In this document: one piece after another, positions 1 through 8,449 of the stretch
How the letters are laid out: every line of letters begins with the position of its first letter
Position numbering within the stretch: the stretch's first letter is position 1
Assembly (NCBI GenBank): GCA_019359515.1
Contig: JAHHHC010000048.1
Coordinates: 1 to 47,102, forward strand
Source: Desmonostoc vinosum HA7617-LM4
GTDB lineage: Bacteria; Cyanobacteriota; Cyanobacteriia; Cyanobacteriales; Nostocaceae
Length of the DNA stretch: 47,102 nt
Direction of reading: 5' to 3'
Translations under genes and position numbers: made by a program
Notes under the pieces: model-generated
The model's input: the letters and a program-made list of their open reading frames with translations, nothing else
What the model was told of the DNA's origin: nothing
Databases searched by the model: none

Positions 1-630
1 GAAGGAATAGGAATTGATGTAGGACTAACAAGTTTCATTGCAACTTCTAATGGTCTTTTAGTCAAACGTCCGAGGTTTTTTTTGATGTGTGAACGCAAGC
101 TGAAATTGCTGCAACAGCGTGTCTCAACAAAACGTATTGGCTCGAACAATTGGCACAAAGCCCTGCATAAAGTTGCTTCATTGCATGAGTACGTTGCTAA
201 TTGTCGCAAAGACTGGCACTTTAAGGCATCTCACCAAATCTGTAACGATGCTGGAATGGTATTTGTTGAGGATTTGAATCTAGTAGGTTTATCCCGTGGG
301 ATGTTAGGTAAACATTGTTTAGATGCTGGGTTTGGACAATTCTTCAATATCCTTGAGCAAACCTGCTTGAAGCGAGGGATATATTTCCAAAAAGTAGACA
401 GTCGCAAAACCAGCCAAATTTGCCCTAGTTGCGGTACTGAGACGGGTAAAAAAGAATTGTCAGAACGTACTCATGTTTGTTCAAATTGTGACTATACAAC
501 CGATAGGGATGTTGCTGCCGCACAGGTAGTTCTAGTTAGAGGACTTGCAGCTGTAGGGCATACGGTCAAGATGCTTGCTGAGGGTAAATTCATTGGAATC
601 CCCGTGAAGCAAGAATCTCCGAATTTCTAA
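1..630 (+). CDS. tnpB: IS200/IS605-family TnpB (RNA-guided nuclease), 3' part
   Basis: The frame is open from the first base, so the gene enters from the left edge and only its C-terminal ~209 residues are here. A RuvC-I-like stretch (GIDVGLTSF) opens the window, followed by the RuvC-II motif VFVEDLNL, a four-cysteine zinc ribbon (CPSC then CSNC) and the RuvC-III motif TDRDVAAAQ. This is the standard order in TnpB, the nuclease encoded by IS200/IS605 elements, guided by an RNA from the element's right end. The C-terminus (PVKQESPNF) runs into a right-end hairpin, as usual. The visible part looks intact; whether a tnpA transposase lies upstream cannot be seen. Confidence 0.93.
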   Translation, partial: EGIGIDVGLTSFIATSNGLLVKRPRFFLMCERKLKLLQQRVSTKRIGSNNWHKALHKVASLHEYVANCRKDWHFKASHQICNDAGMVFVEDLNLVGLSRGMLGKHCLDAGFGQFFNILEQTCLKRGIYFQKVDSRKTSQICPSCGTETGKKELSERTHVCSNCDYTTDRDVAAAQVVLVRGLAAVGHTVKMLAEGKFIGIPVKQESPNF

Positions 631-645
631 TTCCGGGAGTGTCAA
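611..645 (+). mobile_element. IS200/IS605 right-end hairpin
   Basis: An imperfect stem (CTCCGAA against TTCCGGGAG) overlaps the tnpB stop and is followed by GTGTCAA. The same GGGAGTGTCAA end recurs at 8924-8934 beside dndE. In this family the subterminal right-end hairpin is where the transposase cuts, and its RNA copy also supplies the TnpB guide scaffold. The exact cleavage base is inferred. Confidence 0.6.
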
Positions 646-804
646 ATTGAGAGTATGAGAGTGTTGTGCATGATTTTTTGTTGCCATGAAAATTTATAGA
701 CTCTTAATTTAATTTCTAAAAAACCAAAAGGTTGATTCCCCACTCCCTACTCCCCGTAGGCTGAGCGAAGTCGAAGCCTACTCCCTAGCTACACAAATAA
801 TTTC

Positions 805-2157
805 ATGAATCAAGTTAAATTCCCATATGGGCGTTTATTGCTGCCAGTTTTGCTATTAACTACAGCAGCTTGCAACCAAACTCGCGCCTCTTTAGATGCT
901 GCTACATCACAACCTCCTGAGTCCTCGCCCCAACTGGCACAGAATCTCACACAGCCAAAAAATATTATTCGTACTGAAACACTCACACCTACACCCATCC
1001 GCATTAACCTGAAGGATTTACCAGCACCTTTCACTACAGAAAGTGCCTCTAAGCCTCCGGAAGTAGTGTCTATTCCCAAAAACCCCGTGCTACGTGTGCC
1101 ACGAGGATTTACTGTCAAGGTCTTTGCTGAAGGTTTGGATGCCCCCCGCTGGTTGGCTTTAACCCCCGATGGTGATGTGTTGGTGACGGAAACGAGACAA
1201 AATCGTATTCGTTTGTTGCGTGACAGTAACGGCGATGGTGTTGCTGATGTTAAAGAAACCTTTGCTAGTAAGGCAAACGGACTCAATAGACCCTTTGGGA
1301 TGGCTTTTGCTGATAATGCTTTTTTCTTAGGTAACACAGACGCTGTAGTGCGTTTTCCTTATACTCAAGGTCAAAATCAGATTAAGGGTCAAGGGAAAAA
1401 AATTGCCAACTTGCCTGCTGAAGGATATAACAACCATTGGACGCGTAATGTTGTTGTTTCACCCGATCGCAATAAATTATATGTTTCTATTGGTTCAGGC
1501 ACCAATGTAGATGAAGAACCCTTACCACGGGCGGCTGTGCAGGTCATGAATTTAGATGGTTCACAGCCGCAGATTTTTGCTTTTGGCTTGCGTAACCCAG
1601 TTGGTCTGGATTTTCACCCCACAACTAAGGAACTTTACACCACTGTTAACGAACGGGATGGCATTGGTGATGATTTAGTGCCAGATTACTTAACACGTAT
1701 TCAAAAGGGAGAATTTTATGGCTGGCCTTATGCTTATCTCACATCAAGTAACCTCGACCCACGTCAAAAGACAAACGGCAAAAGTAAACGTCCCGACTTG
1801 GTAGCCCGCACCCGCACGCCGGATGTGTTGTTCCAGTCGCACTCAGCAGCTTTGGGTTTGCAGTTTTATGATGGTCAGACTTTTCCAGAAAAATATCGTA
1901 ATGGTGCTTTTGTAGCTTTTCGTGGTTCTTGGAATCGCGATCGCGGTACTGGATATAAAATTGTATTTACTCCCTTTGATGCTCAAGGAAGACCACAAGG
2001 GTATTACGAAGACTTTCTCACAGGATTTTTGCTTAATCCTTCTACACCAACTACTTGGGGGCGACCCGTTGGTTTACTCACATTGCCTGATGGCAGTCTA
2101 TTAGTAACAGAAGAAGCCAATGACCGGATTTATCGAATTCAGTATACAGGGAGTTAA
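805..2157 (+). CDS. PQQ-dependent sugar (sorbosone-type) dehydrogenase, lipoprotein
   Basis: A 450-residue protein with a lipoprotein signal: a short basic N-terminus, a hydrophobic stretch and the lipobox LTTAAC, so it is probably anchored outside the plasma membrane. After a ~70-residue Pro/Thr-rich linker comes a six-bladed beta-propeller of the soluble glucose/L-sorbosone dehydrogenase type. Visible pieces are RVPRGFTVKVFAEGLDAPRW, NRPFGMAF, FAFGLRNPVGLDFHP, FRGSWNRDRGTGYK and the closing LLVTEEANDRIYRI. This fold usually oxidises aldoses with PQQ; whether this protein binds PQQ and what its substrate is cannot be told. It stands alone, followed by a cupin gene 105 bases on. Confidence 0.85.
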   Translation: MNQVKFPYGRLLLPVLLLTTAACNQTRASLDAATSQPPESSPQLAQNLTQPKNIIRTETLTPTPIRINLKDLPAPFTTESASKPPEVVSIPKNPVLRVPRGFTVKVFAEGLDAPRWLALTPDGDVLVTETRQNRIRLLRDSNGDGVADVKETFASKANGLNRPFGMAFADNAFFLGNTDAVVRFPYTQGQNQIKGQGKKIANLPAEGYNNHWTRNVVVSPDRNKLYVSIGSGTNVDEEPLPRAAVQVMNLDGSQPQIFAFGLRNPVGLDFHPTTKELYTTVNERDGIGDDLVPDYLTRIQKGEFYGWPYAYLTSSNLDPRQKTNGKSKRPDLVARTRTPDVLFQSHSAALGLQFYDGQTFPEKYRNGAFVAFRGSWNRDRGTGYKIVFTPFDAQGRPQGYYEDFLTGFLLNPSTPTTWGRPVGLLTLPDGSLLVTEEANDRIYRIQYTGS

Positions 2158-2262
2158 TAAGCAATTCGCAATGACGCTCGTTCCGATGCAGAACAAAGTC
2201 ATATAACAAAAGATTTTTAACCCTGTTCCCTAATTTTAGTTATTGATTTGAGTAATTTAGTT

Positions 2263-2658
2263 ATGTCTCAAAACGAAGAGAATAATCAATCAAATATCGG
2301 TGAACCTTCTTCGCATTCTGGTGAACGATATTGGGGTTACGTTGAGGTTATAGAAGAGGGAGACACTTATAGAATTAGTCGTGTTGAAATCAAGCCCAGA
2401 CACGGCATTAAACCACAGATTCATTATCATCGCAATGAGCATTGGGTGGTAGTTTCGGGCGTAGCCAAGGTGACTTGTGGCGACCAAGAAATATTATTAA
2501 ATCGCAACCAATCAACCTATGTACCAGCAGCAACATTACACAAAGTAGAAAATCCTGGGCAGATTCCGTTAGTAATTTTGGAAATCCAAAATGGCGAGTA
2601 TTTAGGTGAAGATGATACAGAACGCCCTTACGATTTAAATTTAGTCAAACCCAATTAA
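2263..2658 (+). CDS. Cupin-domain protein, mannose-6-phosphate isomerase-like
   Basis: A single-domain cupin of ~131 residues. The metal-binding set is visible as HYHRNEHWVVVSG, and the second cupin motif as PAATLHKVENPG; the conserved GEYLGEDD near the end is typical of the C-terminal cupin domain of mannose-1-phosphate guanylyltransferase/phosphomannose isomerase type II. Without the nucleotidyltransferase half it may isomerise or simply bind a sugar phosphate. The ATG at 2263 is preferred; an in-frame TTG at 2248 would add five residues. Its stop codon overlaps the stop of the opposing HEAT gene by 4 bp. Confidence 0.85.
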   Translation: MSQNEENNQSNIGEPSSHSGERYWGYVEVIEEGDTYRISRVEIKPRHGIKPQIHYHRNEHWVVVSGVAKVTCGDQEILLNRNQSTYVPAATLHKVENPGQIPLVILEIQNGEYLGEDDTERPYDLNLVKPN

Positions 2659-3413
2659 AACCATCCTTCTTGTTCTAATGTTTCAATTAATTGCAAGCCA
2701 CGGGGATCACCTACTCCTAAAAGTGAGGCTTTGGCGTCTTCTCGGACTCCCAAGTCTTCGTCTTCGGCAAAGGCTTGAATTAAAGCGTCGATCGCTGTAG
2801 CATAAACGACATTAGAAGGTAGTTCGCGACATAGTTGTCCAATTGCCCAGGCGCAGTTACTCCGCACGGCGGCTACAGGGTCTTGGACTAGGGCTTCAAT
2901 TAGGGGTGGTATGGCTCCGACAACGACTTCATAACTCACCTCTGCCATCTGTGCTAAGGCGGTGGCAGCCCACAAACGGACTGCGGAGATATCAGTTTTT
3001 AAAGCATCGGCGAGGGGTGCTAGAGAACGGCGATCGCGACAGTTTCCTAAAGCCCAAACTACACCTTTACGTACATAACCATTCCAGTCTTGGTTTAGCT
3101 GGTTAATCAACGGCTCTACAGCATCTGTACTAGGATTGCGACCTATACCATATGCAGCACTCACTCTAACTAGAGGGCAGGTATCAGTTAGCAAGCGAAT
3201 TAAATGGGGAGTAGCACGTTTATCTTCAATATCACAAAAAGCACGCGCTGCCAACATCCTTTGCTGGGGCTGAGGATTTTCTAGGAGGGCTAGCATCTCT
3301 TCTGGATCGGGTTTTGCCACCTCTGACTCAGCAGTTAGTGGCTCTATTTTATCTAGAGGGCTTTCTAGCTCCACCTCGACATCGAGTAGGCTTAGGTCAT
3401 CTTCATCATACAT
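2655..3413 (-). CDS. HEAT-repeat protein (PBS-lyase HEAT-like)
   Basis: A 252-residue protein with an acidic N-terminus (MYDEDDLSLL) followed by about six HEAT-like helical repeats, for example ARAFCDIEDKRATPHLIRLL, VRVSAAYGIGRN and VRSNCAWAIGQL. Repeats of this type occur in phycobilin lyases and in many cyanobacterial scaffold proteins. No catalytic motif of its own is seen, and neighbours give no hint of a partner. A role in protein-protein contact is the most that can be said. It ends convergently on the cupin gene. Confidence 0.8.
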   Translation of the reverse strand: MYDEDDLSLLDVEVELESPLDKIEPLTAESEVAKPDPEEMLALLENPQPQQRMLAARAFCDIEDKRATPHLIRLLTDTCPLVRVSAAYGIGRNPSTDAVEPLINQLNQDWNGYVRKGVVWALGNCRDRRSLAPLADALKTDISAVRLWAATALAQMAEVSYEVVVGAIPPLIEALVQDPVAAVRSNCAWAIGQLCRELPSNVVYATAIDALIQAFAEDEDLGVREDAKASLLGVGDPRGLQLIETLEQEGWF

Positions 3414-3610
3414 ATTTAATATTAATCCCTAGTTGGGATCACCACATAACCCTCATCCGAAAAGTTAAGGACTGAGATGTATTAGTTCAACTATGGTGTG
3501 ATTTTATCAAAAAAGCGCATCGCCTTCATGTTTTGGGGAGTAGGGAATGCTGACAGGTGTAGGTTTTTAATATTTTGCGTTGTGTGTACTAGGAATTTAC
3601 GAATTACGAA

Positions 3611-4243
3611 TTACGAATGTAGCGGCTTGATCATCCATAGGGATTGGGTTTGATAACCTAATTGACTATAAAGATTCAAGGCGGGTGTATTTGATTGGAA
3701 GACTTGTAAGCCAATTTGGCGATCGCCTCTTTGCATTGCCCAAGTTTCTAGATATTTCATCAAAGCTGTACCAATGCCCCGCCGCCGATGTTCTGGTACA
3801 ACGTAAAGCAGAAAAATGTGAGCATGGCGATCGCCTTGTACTTGGTCTATGGCATTACCCGCCCAGAGACAGGCGATGGGGGATGAGGGGGAAGACGCGG
3901 AGAGAGGGAGACGCGGTGAGTCCAGTGTTGTGGGAGGGTTTCCCTCCGCAGACAACTGGCGAACCCGTAAGGGGGACGCGGAGAAATTTTCATTTAAATT
4001 CCCCGCGTCCCCCTGTCCCCGCGTCCCCGTGTCTTCTTCCCCGTGTCCCCGCGTCCCCGTGTCTTCTTCTACCCACCATAAAGGTGTGTCGCGAGAGAAG
4101 TATTGCTCAACGGTGCGTGCAAGGTGAGAAAAGTCTTGTGTGGGAAACATATCTTGGTATGTTCGCTGCATGAATTTTACCAGCAGCGCCCGATCTAAGG
4201 TAGAGCCACGACGAATACTATAGCCTGGGAGGAGGAAGTTCAA
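3611..4243 (-). CDS. GNAT acetyltransferase with in-frame repeat insertion
   Basis: The ends are a normal GNAT N-acetyltransferase: an N-terminal part ([20 protein letters not shown]) and the acetyl-CoA loop [15 protein letters not shown] at about residues 148-162, then [19 protein letters not shown]. Between residues ~59 and ~123 sits a low-complexity stretch ([18 protein letters not shown]...) encoded by an interspersed repeat that has a near-identical inverted copy at 4640-4860. The insertion is 195 bp and keeps the frame. The start is a TTG directly against a 7-bp tandem repeat, suggesting the original start region was also altered. Its last codon and stop come from an AATTACG repeat. It may be a working enzyme with a surface loop, or a decaying gene. 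Confidence 0.75.
   Translation of the reverse strand: MNFLLPGYSIRRGSTLDRALLVKFMQRTYQDMFPTQDFSHLARTVEQYFSRDTPLWWVEEDTGTRGHGEEDTGTRGQGDAGNLNENFSASPLRVRQLSAEGNPPTTLDSPRLPLSASSPSSPIACLWAGNAIDQVQGDRHAHIFLLYVVPEHRRRGIGTALMKYLETWAMQRGDRQIGLQVFQSNTPALNLYSQLGYQTQSLWMIKPLHS
3875..4069 (-). repeat. Interspersed repeat cassette inserted inside the GNAT gene
   Basis: This segment contains GGACACGG/GGACGCGG 8-mers, an AATTTAAATGAAAATTT core and a 40-bp hairpin repeat (CCAGT...ACTGG). From the GGACGCGGGG edge through the hairpin it matches the inverted copy at about 4715-4840 almost base for base (one difference noticed by eye, ACAAC against GCAAC). It is 195 bp, a multiple of three, and has no stop in the GNAT frame. 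Confidence 0.85.
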
Positions 4244-4244
4244 A

Positions 4245-4386
4245 GATTGGGGATTGGGGATTGGGGACTGGGGACTGGGGACTGGGGACTGGGGACTGGG
4301 GACTGGGGATTGGGGACTGGGGATTGGGGATTGGGGACTGGGGACTGGGGATTGGGGACTGGGGACTGGGGATTGGGGACTGGGGA
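4245..4386. repeat. 7-bp tandem repeat (GGGGACT / GGGGATT), ~20 copies
   Basis: Uninterrupted heptamers GGGGACT and GGGGATT run for about 142 bp. This is the short tandemly repeated repetitive (STRR) type known from heterocystous cyanobacteria. It begins two bases upstream of the GNAT start codon, so it occupies that gene's 5' leader. The same heptamer on the other strand is at 25809-25871. Confidence 0.95.
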
Positions 4387-4485
4387 ATTACGAACTTGTA
4401 CTGAGCGAACTTGTGCTGAGCGTAGTCGAAGCAGTCGAAGTATTACGAATTACGTTAGCGCAGCGTTAGCGACGAAGGAGCGTCA

Positions 4486-4626
4486 TTACGAATTACGAAT
4501 TTCTTCAATTGGTGCGGGTGCTGCCATGTCGGAGGGTAAAAAAATACGAGCGCTAACTGCCACTAGAGCAAAGATAAATACTAATACTACAAGTAATGGG
4601 GCGATGTACTGACGAAAAATAGACAT
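4486..4626 (-). CDS. Small single-pass membrane protein (46 aa)
   Basis: A 46-residue frame starting at ATG 4626: [20 protein letters not shown] continues hydrophobic to [19 protein letters not shown]. It has one transmembrane helix (about residues 8-26) and a short proline-rich tail carrying the [14 protein letters not shown] signature, which I recall from conserved small proteins of other cyanobacteria. The last residues RNS and the stop are encoded by the AATTACG tandem repeat, so the native tail may have been slightly different. Function unknown; it is too short to be called by length alone. Confidence 0.65.
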   Translation of the reverse strand: MSIFRQYIAPLLVVLVFIFALVAVSARIFLPSDMAAPAPIEEIRNS

Positions 4627-4639
4627 GTTTGTTTGAGGA

Positions 4640-4865
4640 ATGGGGAATTAAGAGGACACGGGGACACGGGGACACGGGGACGCGGGGACACGGGGACGCG
4701 GGGACACGGGGACACTGGGACGCGGGGAATTTAAATGAAAATTTCTCCGCGTCCCCCTTACGGGTTCGCCAGTTGTCTGCGGAGGGAAACCCTCCCGCAA
4801 CACTGGACTCACCGCGTCTCCCTCTCTCCGCGTCTTCTTCCTCTTTTCGCGTCTTCCCCCTCATC
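4640..4865 (+). repeat. Interspersed repeat cassette, intergenic copy
   Basis: About ten GGACACGG/GGACGCGG 8-mers (4650-4727) lead into the same AATTTAAATGAAAATTT core and CCAGT/ACTGG hairpin repeat seen inside the GNAT gene, here in inverted orientation. The open frames over it on both strands are repeat translation, not genes. Confidence 0.85.
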
Positions 4866-4872
4866 TGCTTTA

Positions 4873-5277
4873 TTATCGGCGATCGCGTTCTAAGTCATCG
4901 AGTACTCTTTCACAATACCAATCCTCTGGCATTCCGGGATATTTCTCTTTTGCTTGTTCGATTAATCGCTCGGCGGCGGCAATATCACCAGATAATTTAG
5001 CGATCAGCCTATTTTTGAGATAGCTCTCGGATACTTCATTTTCGTCTATCTGACTTGGTGTTGCACTGTATGATGAGTGGGACTGTTCTCGCCGCAACTG
5101 CCAAAATAAAACGTAATAAAGTGTACCAAAAATTAAAATGAGGCTGAGTGTGCCAAAAAAAGTTAAGAGGTTAAATGTGAGATACCCCAGAACTAGTTGC
5201 GAGAGAACATAGCCAAGTAATAAGCCGGTGACTAAAAGAATGAACGTGCCAACAGTAATAACTACTTGACTTCCCAT
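4873..5277 (-). CDS. Conserved hypothetical membrane protein
   Basis: A 134-residue protein with two hydrophobic segments (about residues 5-27 and 33-60) and a soluble C-terminal half with charged helices ending in ERLIEQAKEKYPGMPEDWYC. The PGMPEDWYCERVLDDLERDR tail looks conserved rather than random. The gene overlaps the end of the AmpG-like transporter gene by 16 bp, so the two are probably co-transcribed and translationally coupled. No enzymatic motif is visible; function unknown. Confidence 0.75.
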   Translation of the reverse strand: MGSQVVITVGTFILLVTGLLLGYVLSQLVLGYLTFNLLTFFGTLSLILIFGTLYYVLFWQLRREQSHSSYSATPSQIDENEVSESYLKNRLIAKLSGDIAAAERLIEQAKEKYPGMPEDWYCERVLDDLERDRR

Positions 5278-6767
5278 ATATCCTCTTCTTGTTCGTCCAG
5301 TCCTGGTCTAGAGATTGCCACTGGTTGAGGGTTCCAGGGTGCAACAAAAGGTAAAAGTAGTAATCCAGGCAAGGCAGCCACTAGGGTGAGTAAGAAAAAT
5401 GAACGCCACCCCGTAGCCTTAGCCCAAGTTCCTGCCGGAGCAGAAAGCACATCTCTACTAATGGCCATCAAGCTAGAGAATAGAGCAAACTGAGTAGTTG
5501 TAAAGCGATGGTTACAAAGATTCATTAAAAATGCTACTGTCGCTACTGTCACTAATCCGACACTAAAGTTTTCGATGTTGACTGCTAGGATTAATAACGA
5601 ATAATTTTTGCCTGCGATCGCTAAGGCATAATAACCCAGGTTGCTGAGTAGTTGTAGGATGCCAAATATCCACAAACTACGATTGATGTGGATTTTGGTC
5701 ATGATGACGCCGCCGGCTAATACGCCAATAGTCGTGGCGATAAAGCCAATGCCGGCTTGAATGGTGCCAATTTCAGTTTTGGTAAAGTCGATTTCTCGCA
5801 AAAACAGATTGGCTGTGATCCCCACCAAAGAATCACCCAACTTATAGAGGATGATAAAAATCAAAATTAAACCAGCTTGTGTCCATCCAAAGCGGTGAAA
5901 AAATTCTTTGGTTGGCAAGAAAACAGCTTCTTGCAAATTTTGAGGTGGACTATTCTCCCTATCTTCACCTAGTAGCTCATCAGGTAATAATAAAGATACG
6001 CCTATCCAAGCCAATATTAAACCCGTTAATAGCCAATAAAATATAGGTAGAGGGATAAAACCGATAAAAACGCCTCCTAGTAACCCAGCTACTAATGCAA
6101 TAATAAACAGCAGAAAAACTACATCTTTAATAGATATGGGTGCAGAATCAGCGCGTCCTGTAAGTTCTGTTGGGGCCCATAAGGTAACAAATATACTTCC
6201 TGCCATCAAAGCAGCCATGAGTAAGTAGACCGCATTCCAAGGAATGTGGTCTGCTAAAACCAAAGCTAGGGAACTGGTGACGAATAAAGCTACGCGATAG
6301 CCGAGAACCCAAGCCGATGCGCCTGCTTCAGCTTCTAGAGGGGTAAGAACGTCGGTGCGATAGGCATCCCCGGCAATATCTTGAGTTGCACTGAGAAATG
6401 TGATGACTAGACAACTAACTACTAGTCCTAGCAGCACAGCATCGTTTTGGGCAGGTTGTTGCAATGCTAGAGTTGCGATCGCTAATGTTAATCCTAGTTG
6501 AGTTAGTGCTAGCCAGCCTCGCCTTGCTCCTAAAAATGGTGGTACAAATCTATCTAGTAACGGCGACCACAAAAATTTTAGGGAATAAGGTAAGGCCAGT
6601 AAACCAAATAAAGTAATTTTCCCGATATCAACCTTGGCGTCTTGCATCCACAACTGCAATGTTCTACTGGTCAAGAACAAGGGCAATCCAGATGCAAAGC
6701 CCAGCAGTAACAAAGCCCCCATTTTACGACTTTGGATGGCTTGTCGTAGTGCTTGAACTTCTCTCAT
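5262..6767 (-). CDS. AmpG-like MFS transporter
   Basis: A 501-residue major-facilitator protein with about twelve to fourteen hydrophobic segments. The N-terminus (LLLLGFASGLPLFLTSRTLQ) and the LLALPYSLKFLWSPLLDRF stretch match the AmpG family, which in proteobacteria imports GlcNAc-anhydroMurNAc muropeptides for cell-wall recycling; family members in cyanobacteria may carry other cargo. A polar loop near residue 265-290 separates the two halves. It leads a two-gene unit with the overlapping membrane protein downstream. Confidence 0.85.
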   Translation of the reverse strand: MREVQALRQAIQSRKMGALLLLGFASGLPLFLTSRTLQLWMQDAKVDIGKITLFGLLALPYSLKFLWSPLLDRFVPPFLGARRGWLALTQLGLTLAIATLALQQPAQNDAVLLGLVVSCLVITFLSATQDIAGDAYRTDVLTPLEAEAGASAWVLGYRVALFVTSSLALVLADHIPWNAVYLLMAALMAGSIFVTLWAPTELTGRADSAPISIKDVVFLLFIIALVAGLLGGVFIGFIPLPIFYWLLTGLILAWIGVSLLLPDELLGEDRENSPPQNLQEAVFLPTKEFFHRFGWTQAGLILIFIILYKLGDSLVGITANLFLREIDFTKTEIGTIQAGIGFIATTIGVLAGGVIMTKIHINRSLWIFGILQLLSNLGYYALAIAGKNYSLLILAVNIENFSVGLVTVATVAFLMNLCNHRFTTTQFALFSSLMAISRDVLSAPAGTWAKATGWRSFFLLTLVAALPGLLLLPFVAPWNPQPVAISRPGLDEQEEDIWEVK

Positions 6768-6873
6768 CGTTTAAACATTCCTTAATCACCTCAGCGAATT
6801 GCAGTTATCTTGCCATAGCTGCTTTTTAATTTAGATGCCAACTTACCAAAACTTACTTGGCTGAAATATAAAT

Positions 6874-8331
6874 TCAGGATGTTCCCTCTAAATAGACTTG
6901 ATGCCCTCTAATTTCTACTCTATGGGCGGTTAGGCATTTTTCCCAACCTTCACGAGTCCCGATATCGCTTTTGGAATTGAGCAATCCTAACTGCTGTTCT
7001 TGTTGGGTGAGTTTAGCAAATTCTTGATAAAGTGGGTAGTTATTGGTAACAAACGTTTCTTTACGGTGCAAAATTGGGGGATTAGCTCTACTTGCGTAGT
7101 CTCGGTGAGTGATCAATAAGGTTTTTAAGTCAATAGTTATACTTGCTTTTAATGCTGGATGGGGGTCAGTATCGAATTCTGGATAGAATAGGTAGGATAT
7201 TTGCGGTTTATCAGTGTGATATTTGATCAATGTGGCACCATCTACACGTCCAATGGTACGACTAGCACAGCCTTCATAAATTCGCAGTAGGGGATCGAGT
7301 GCTGCTAATGCCGTAACATGGACGTAAAGGGCTGTGCGTGTATGTTTACCAATTTTGCTTTTTTCGCAAGCGGTTTGAATAATTCCTGGTTTACCTAAGC
7401 TAAAAAGTTTTTGATCGGCAACTTGACAAGCTTCTTCATAATTACCGAAAAAGGCTTTGATGTCGTGACGTATTTCTGGTGCTAGTTTTTGCCATGCGGG
7501 GCGTTGATCAAAGTGGGTGAGAGCAAGGTAAACTTGAATATCTAATGAACGACGATAGGCGATCGCATCCCATTCGACTTCATCGGTAGCTTGCAAAACT
7601 ACGGCAAAGGCCCGGCGAAAGTTACCAAATTCGCTAAGTAATTCTTGTTCATTGGCTAGTTCACCTTTTACAGGCAGTCTGCCACGTTTGGTAAAAAAGG
7701 CCATCAATGGTTCGAGTTGTTGTTGATAGTCTTCAAACCGTTTGGTGGGGATGCGGATTCGTGGGGTGGAAGTGCGAGAAAAGAAGCGGATAGCTTTGTA
7801 GTTTTCTTTTTCGGCTTCATCACGAAAAACAAAGTAAACTCCTAGTGCCACTGGCACCGCATCTACATTTAAGACTTCATCAATGTAAGTTTTGAGTTCT
7901 TCTTGTTGGTAATATTTCTGGAAGGTATTACGGCGAGTGACGATACCGTCGTTATAAGCTAGTTGAGTTTTGCTAGGAGCGTTAATTAGTATTTGAGCTG
8001 CGACAATTAAGACTTGACGTGTGAGTTCCCAGGCTTTGATTAGGCTTTGACGGCGTTCTTGGGTGTCTTCGATGACGTTGAGAACGTAACCTAAATTGAC
8101 GACATCAGCAGGGATGATTGATGTATCAGGGTAGTAGTAAGGATCCCAACCTGCACTGGTGTAGCCTAAGTTGGCTACTCGTTGCACATCACCGCCATAG
8201 CCACAACCGTAGTCAAAAAAAGTGGTGTCTTGATGCAGGATTGCCGATTCTATCGCCAATTTTACAGGACGAGAGATGTCAGTGCGAGCGATCGCAGCTC
8301 TGTGACGCTCGATTTCTAGCGTTTCGGACAT
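6874..8331 (-). CDS. DNA phosphorothioation-associated putative methyltransferase
   Basis: A 485-residue protein with a SAM-binding motif FFDYGCGYGGDV (residues ~38-49), then WDPYYYPD and a VVNLGYVLNVIED stretch, a class I methyltransferase core at the N-terminus. The long C-terminal half (for example ALYVHVTALAALDPLLRIYE) has no motif I can assign. Length and order agree with the Dnd-linked methyltransferase family that I recall as nearly restricted to dnd gene neighbourhoods, and it lies directly downstream of dndE here. Substrate unknown: it could methylate DNA near phosphorothioate sites or act in signalling. An IS-derived stretch separates it from dndE. Confidence 0.85.
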   Translation of the reverse strand: MSETLEIERHRAAIARTDISRPVKLAIESAILHQDTTFFDYGCGYGGDVQRVANLGYTSAGWDPYYYPDTSIIPADVVNLGYVLNVIEDTQERRQSLIKAWELTRQVLIVAAQILINAPSKTQLAYNDGIVTRRNTFQKYYQQEELKTYIDEVLNVDAVPVALGVYFVFRDEAEKENYKAIRFFSRTSTPRIRIPTKRFEDYQQQLEPLMAFFTKRGRLPVKGELANEQELLSEFGNFRRAFAVVLQATDEVEWDAIAYRRSLDIQVYLALTHFDQRPAWQKLAPEIRHDIKAFFGNYEEACQVADQKLFSLGKPGIIQTACEKSKIGKHTRTALYVHVTALAALDPLLRIYEGCASRTIGRVDGATLIKYHTDKPQISYLFYPEFDTDPHPALKASITIDLKTLLITHRDYASRANPPILHRKETFVTNNYPLYQEFAKLTQQEQQLGLLNSKSDIGTREGWEKCLTAHRVEIRGHQVYLEGTS

Positions 8332-8449
8332 AAGGATAATTCGTAATGACGCTCGAGGACTCGCTCTAAGCTAAGCTATGCCGCAGGCTTTACGCTGCGA
8401 AGCGCGTAATTCGTAATTCGTAATTTTTGAGTACATCCTATTTTTTCGC

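Noticed and set aside
810-1337. 175-codon minus-strand frame opposite the PQQ dehydrogenase
   Set aside because: It mirrors the coding frame of a clear gene and shows no domain pattern.
4245-4386. CRISPR-like array
   Set aside because: The repeats are contiguous heptamers with no spacers; no cas genes are in the window.
4247-5000. Several frames ([13 protein letters not shown]-type and GTRGHGDTGTRG-type) over 4247-5000
   Set aside because: They are translations of 7-bp and 8-bp tandem repeats. Only the 46-aa minus-strand gene at 4486-4626 was kept.
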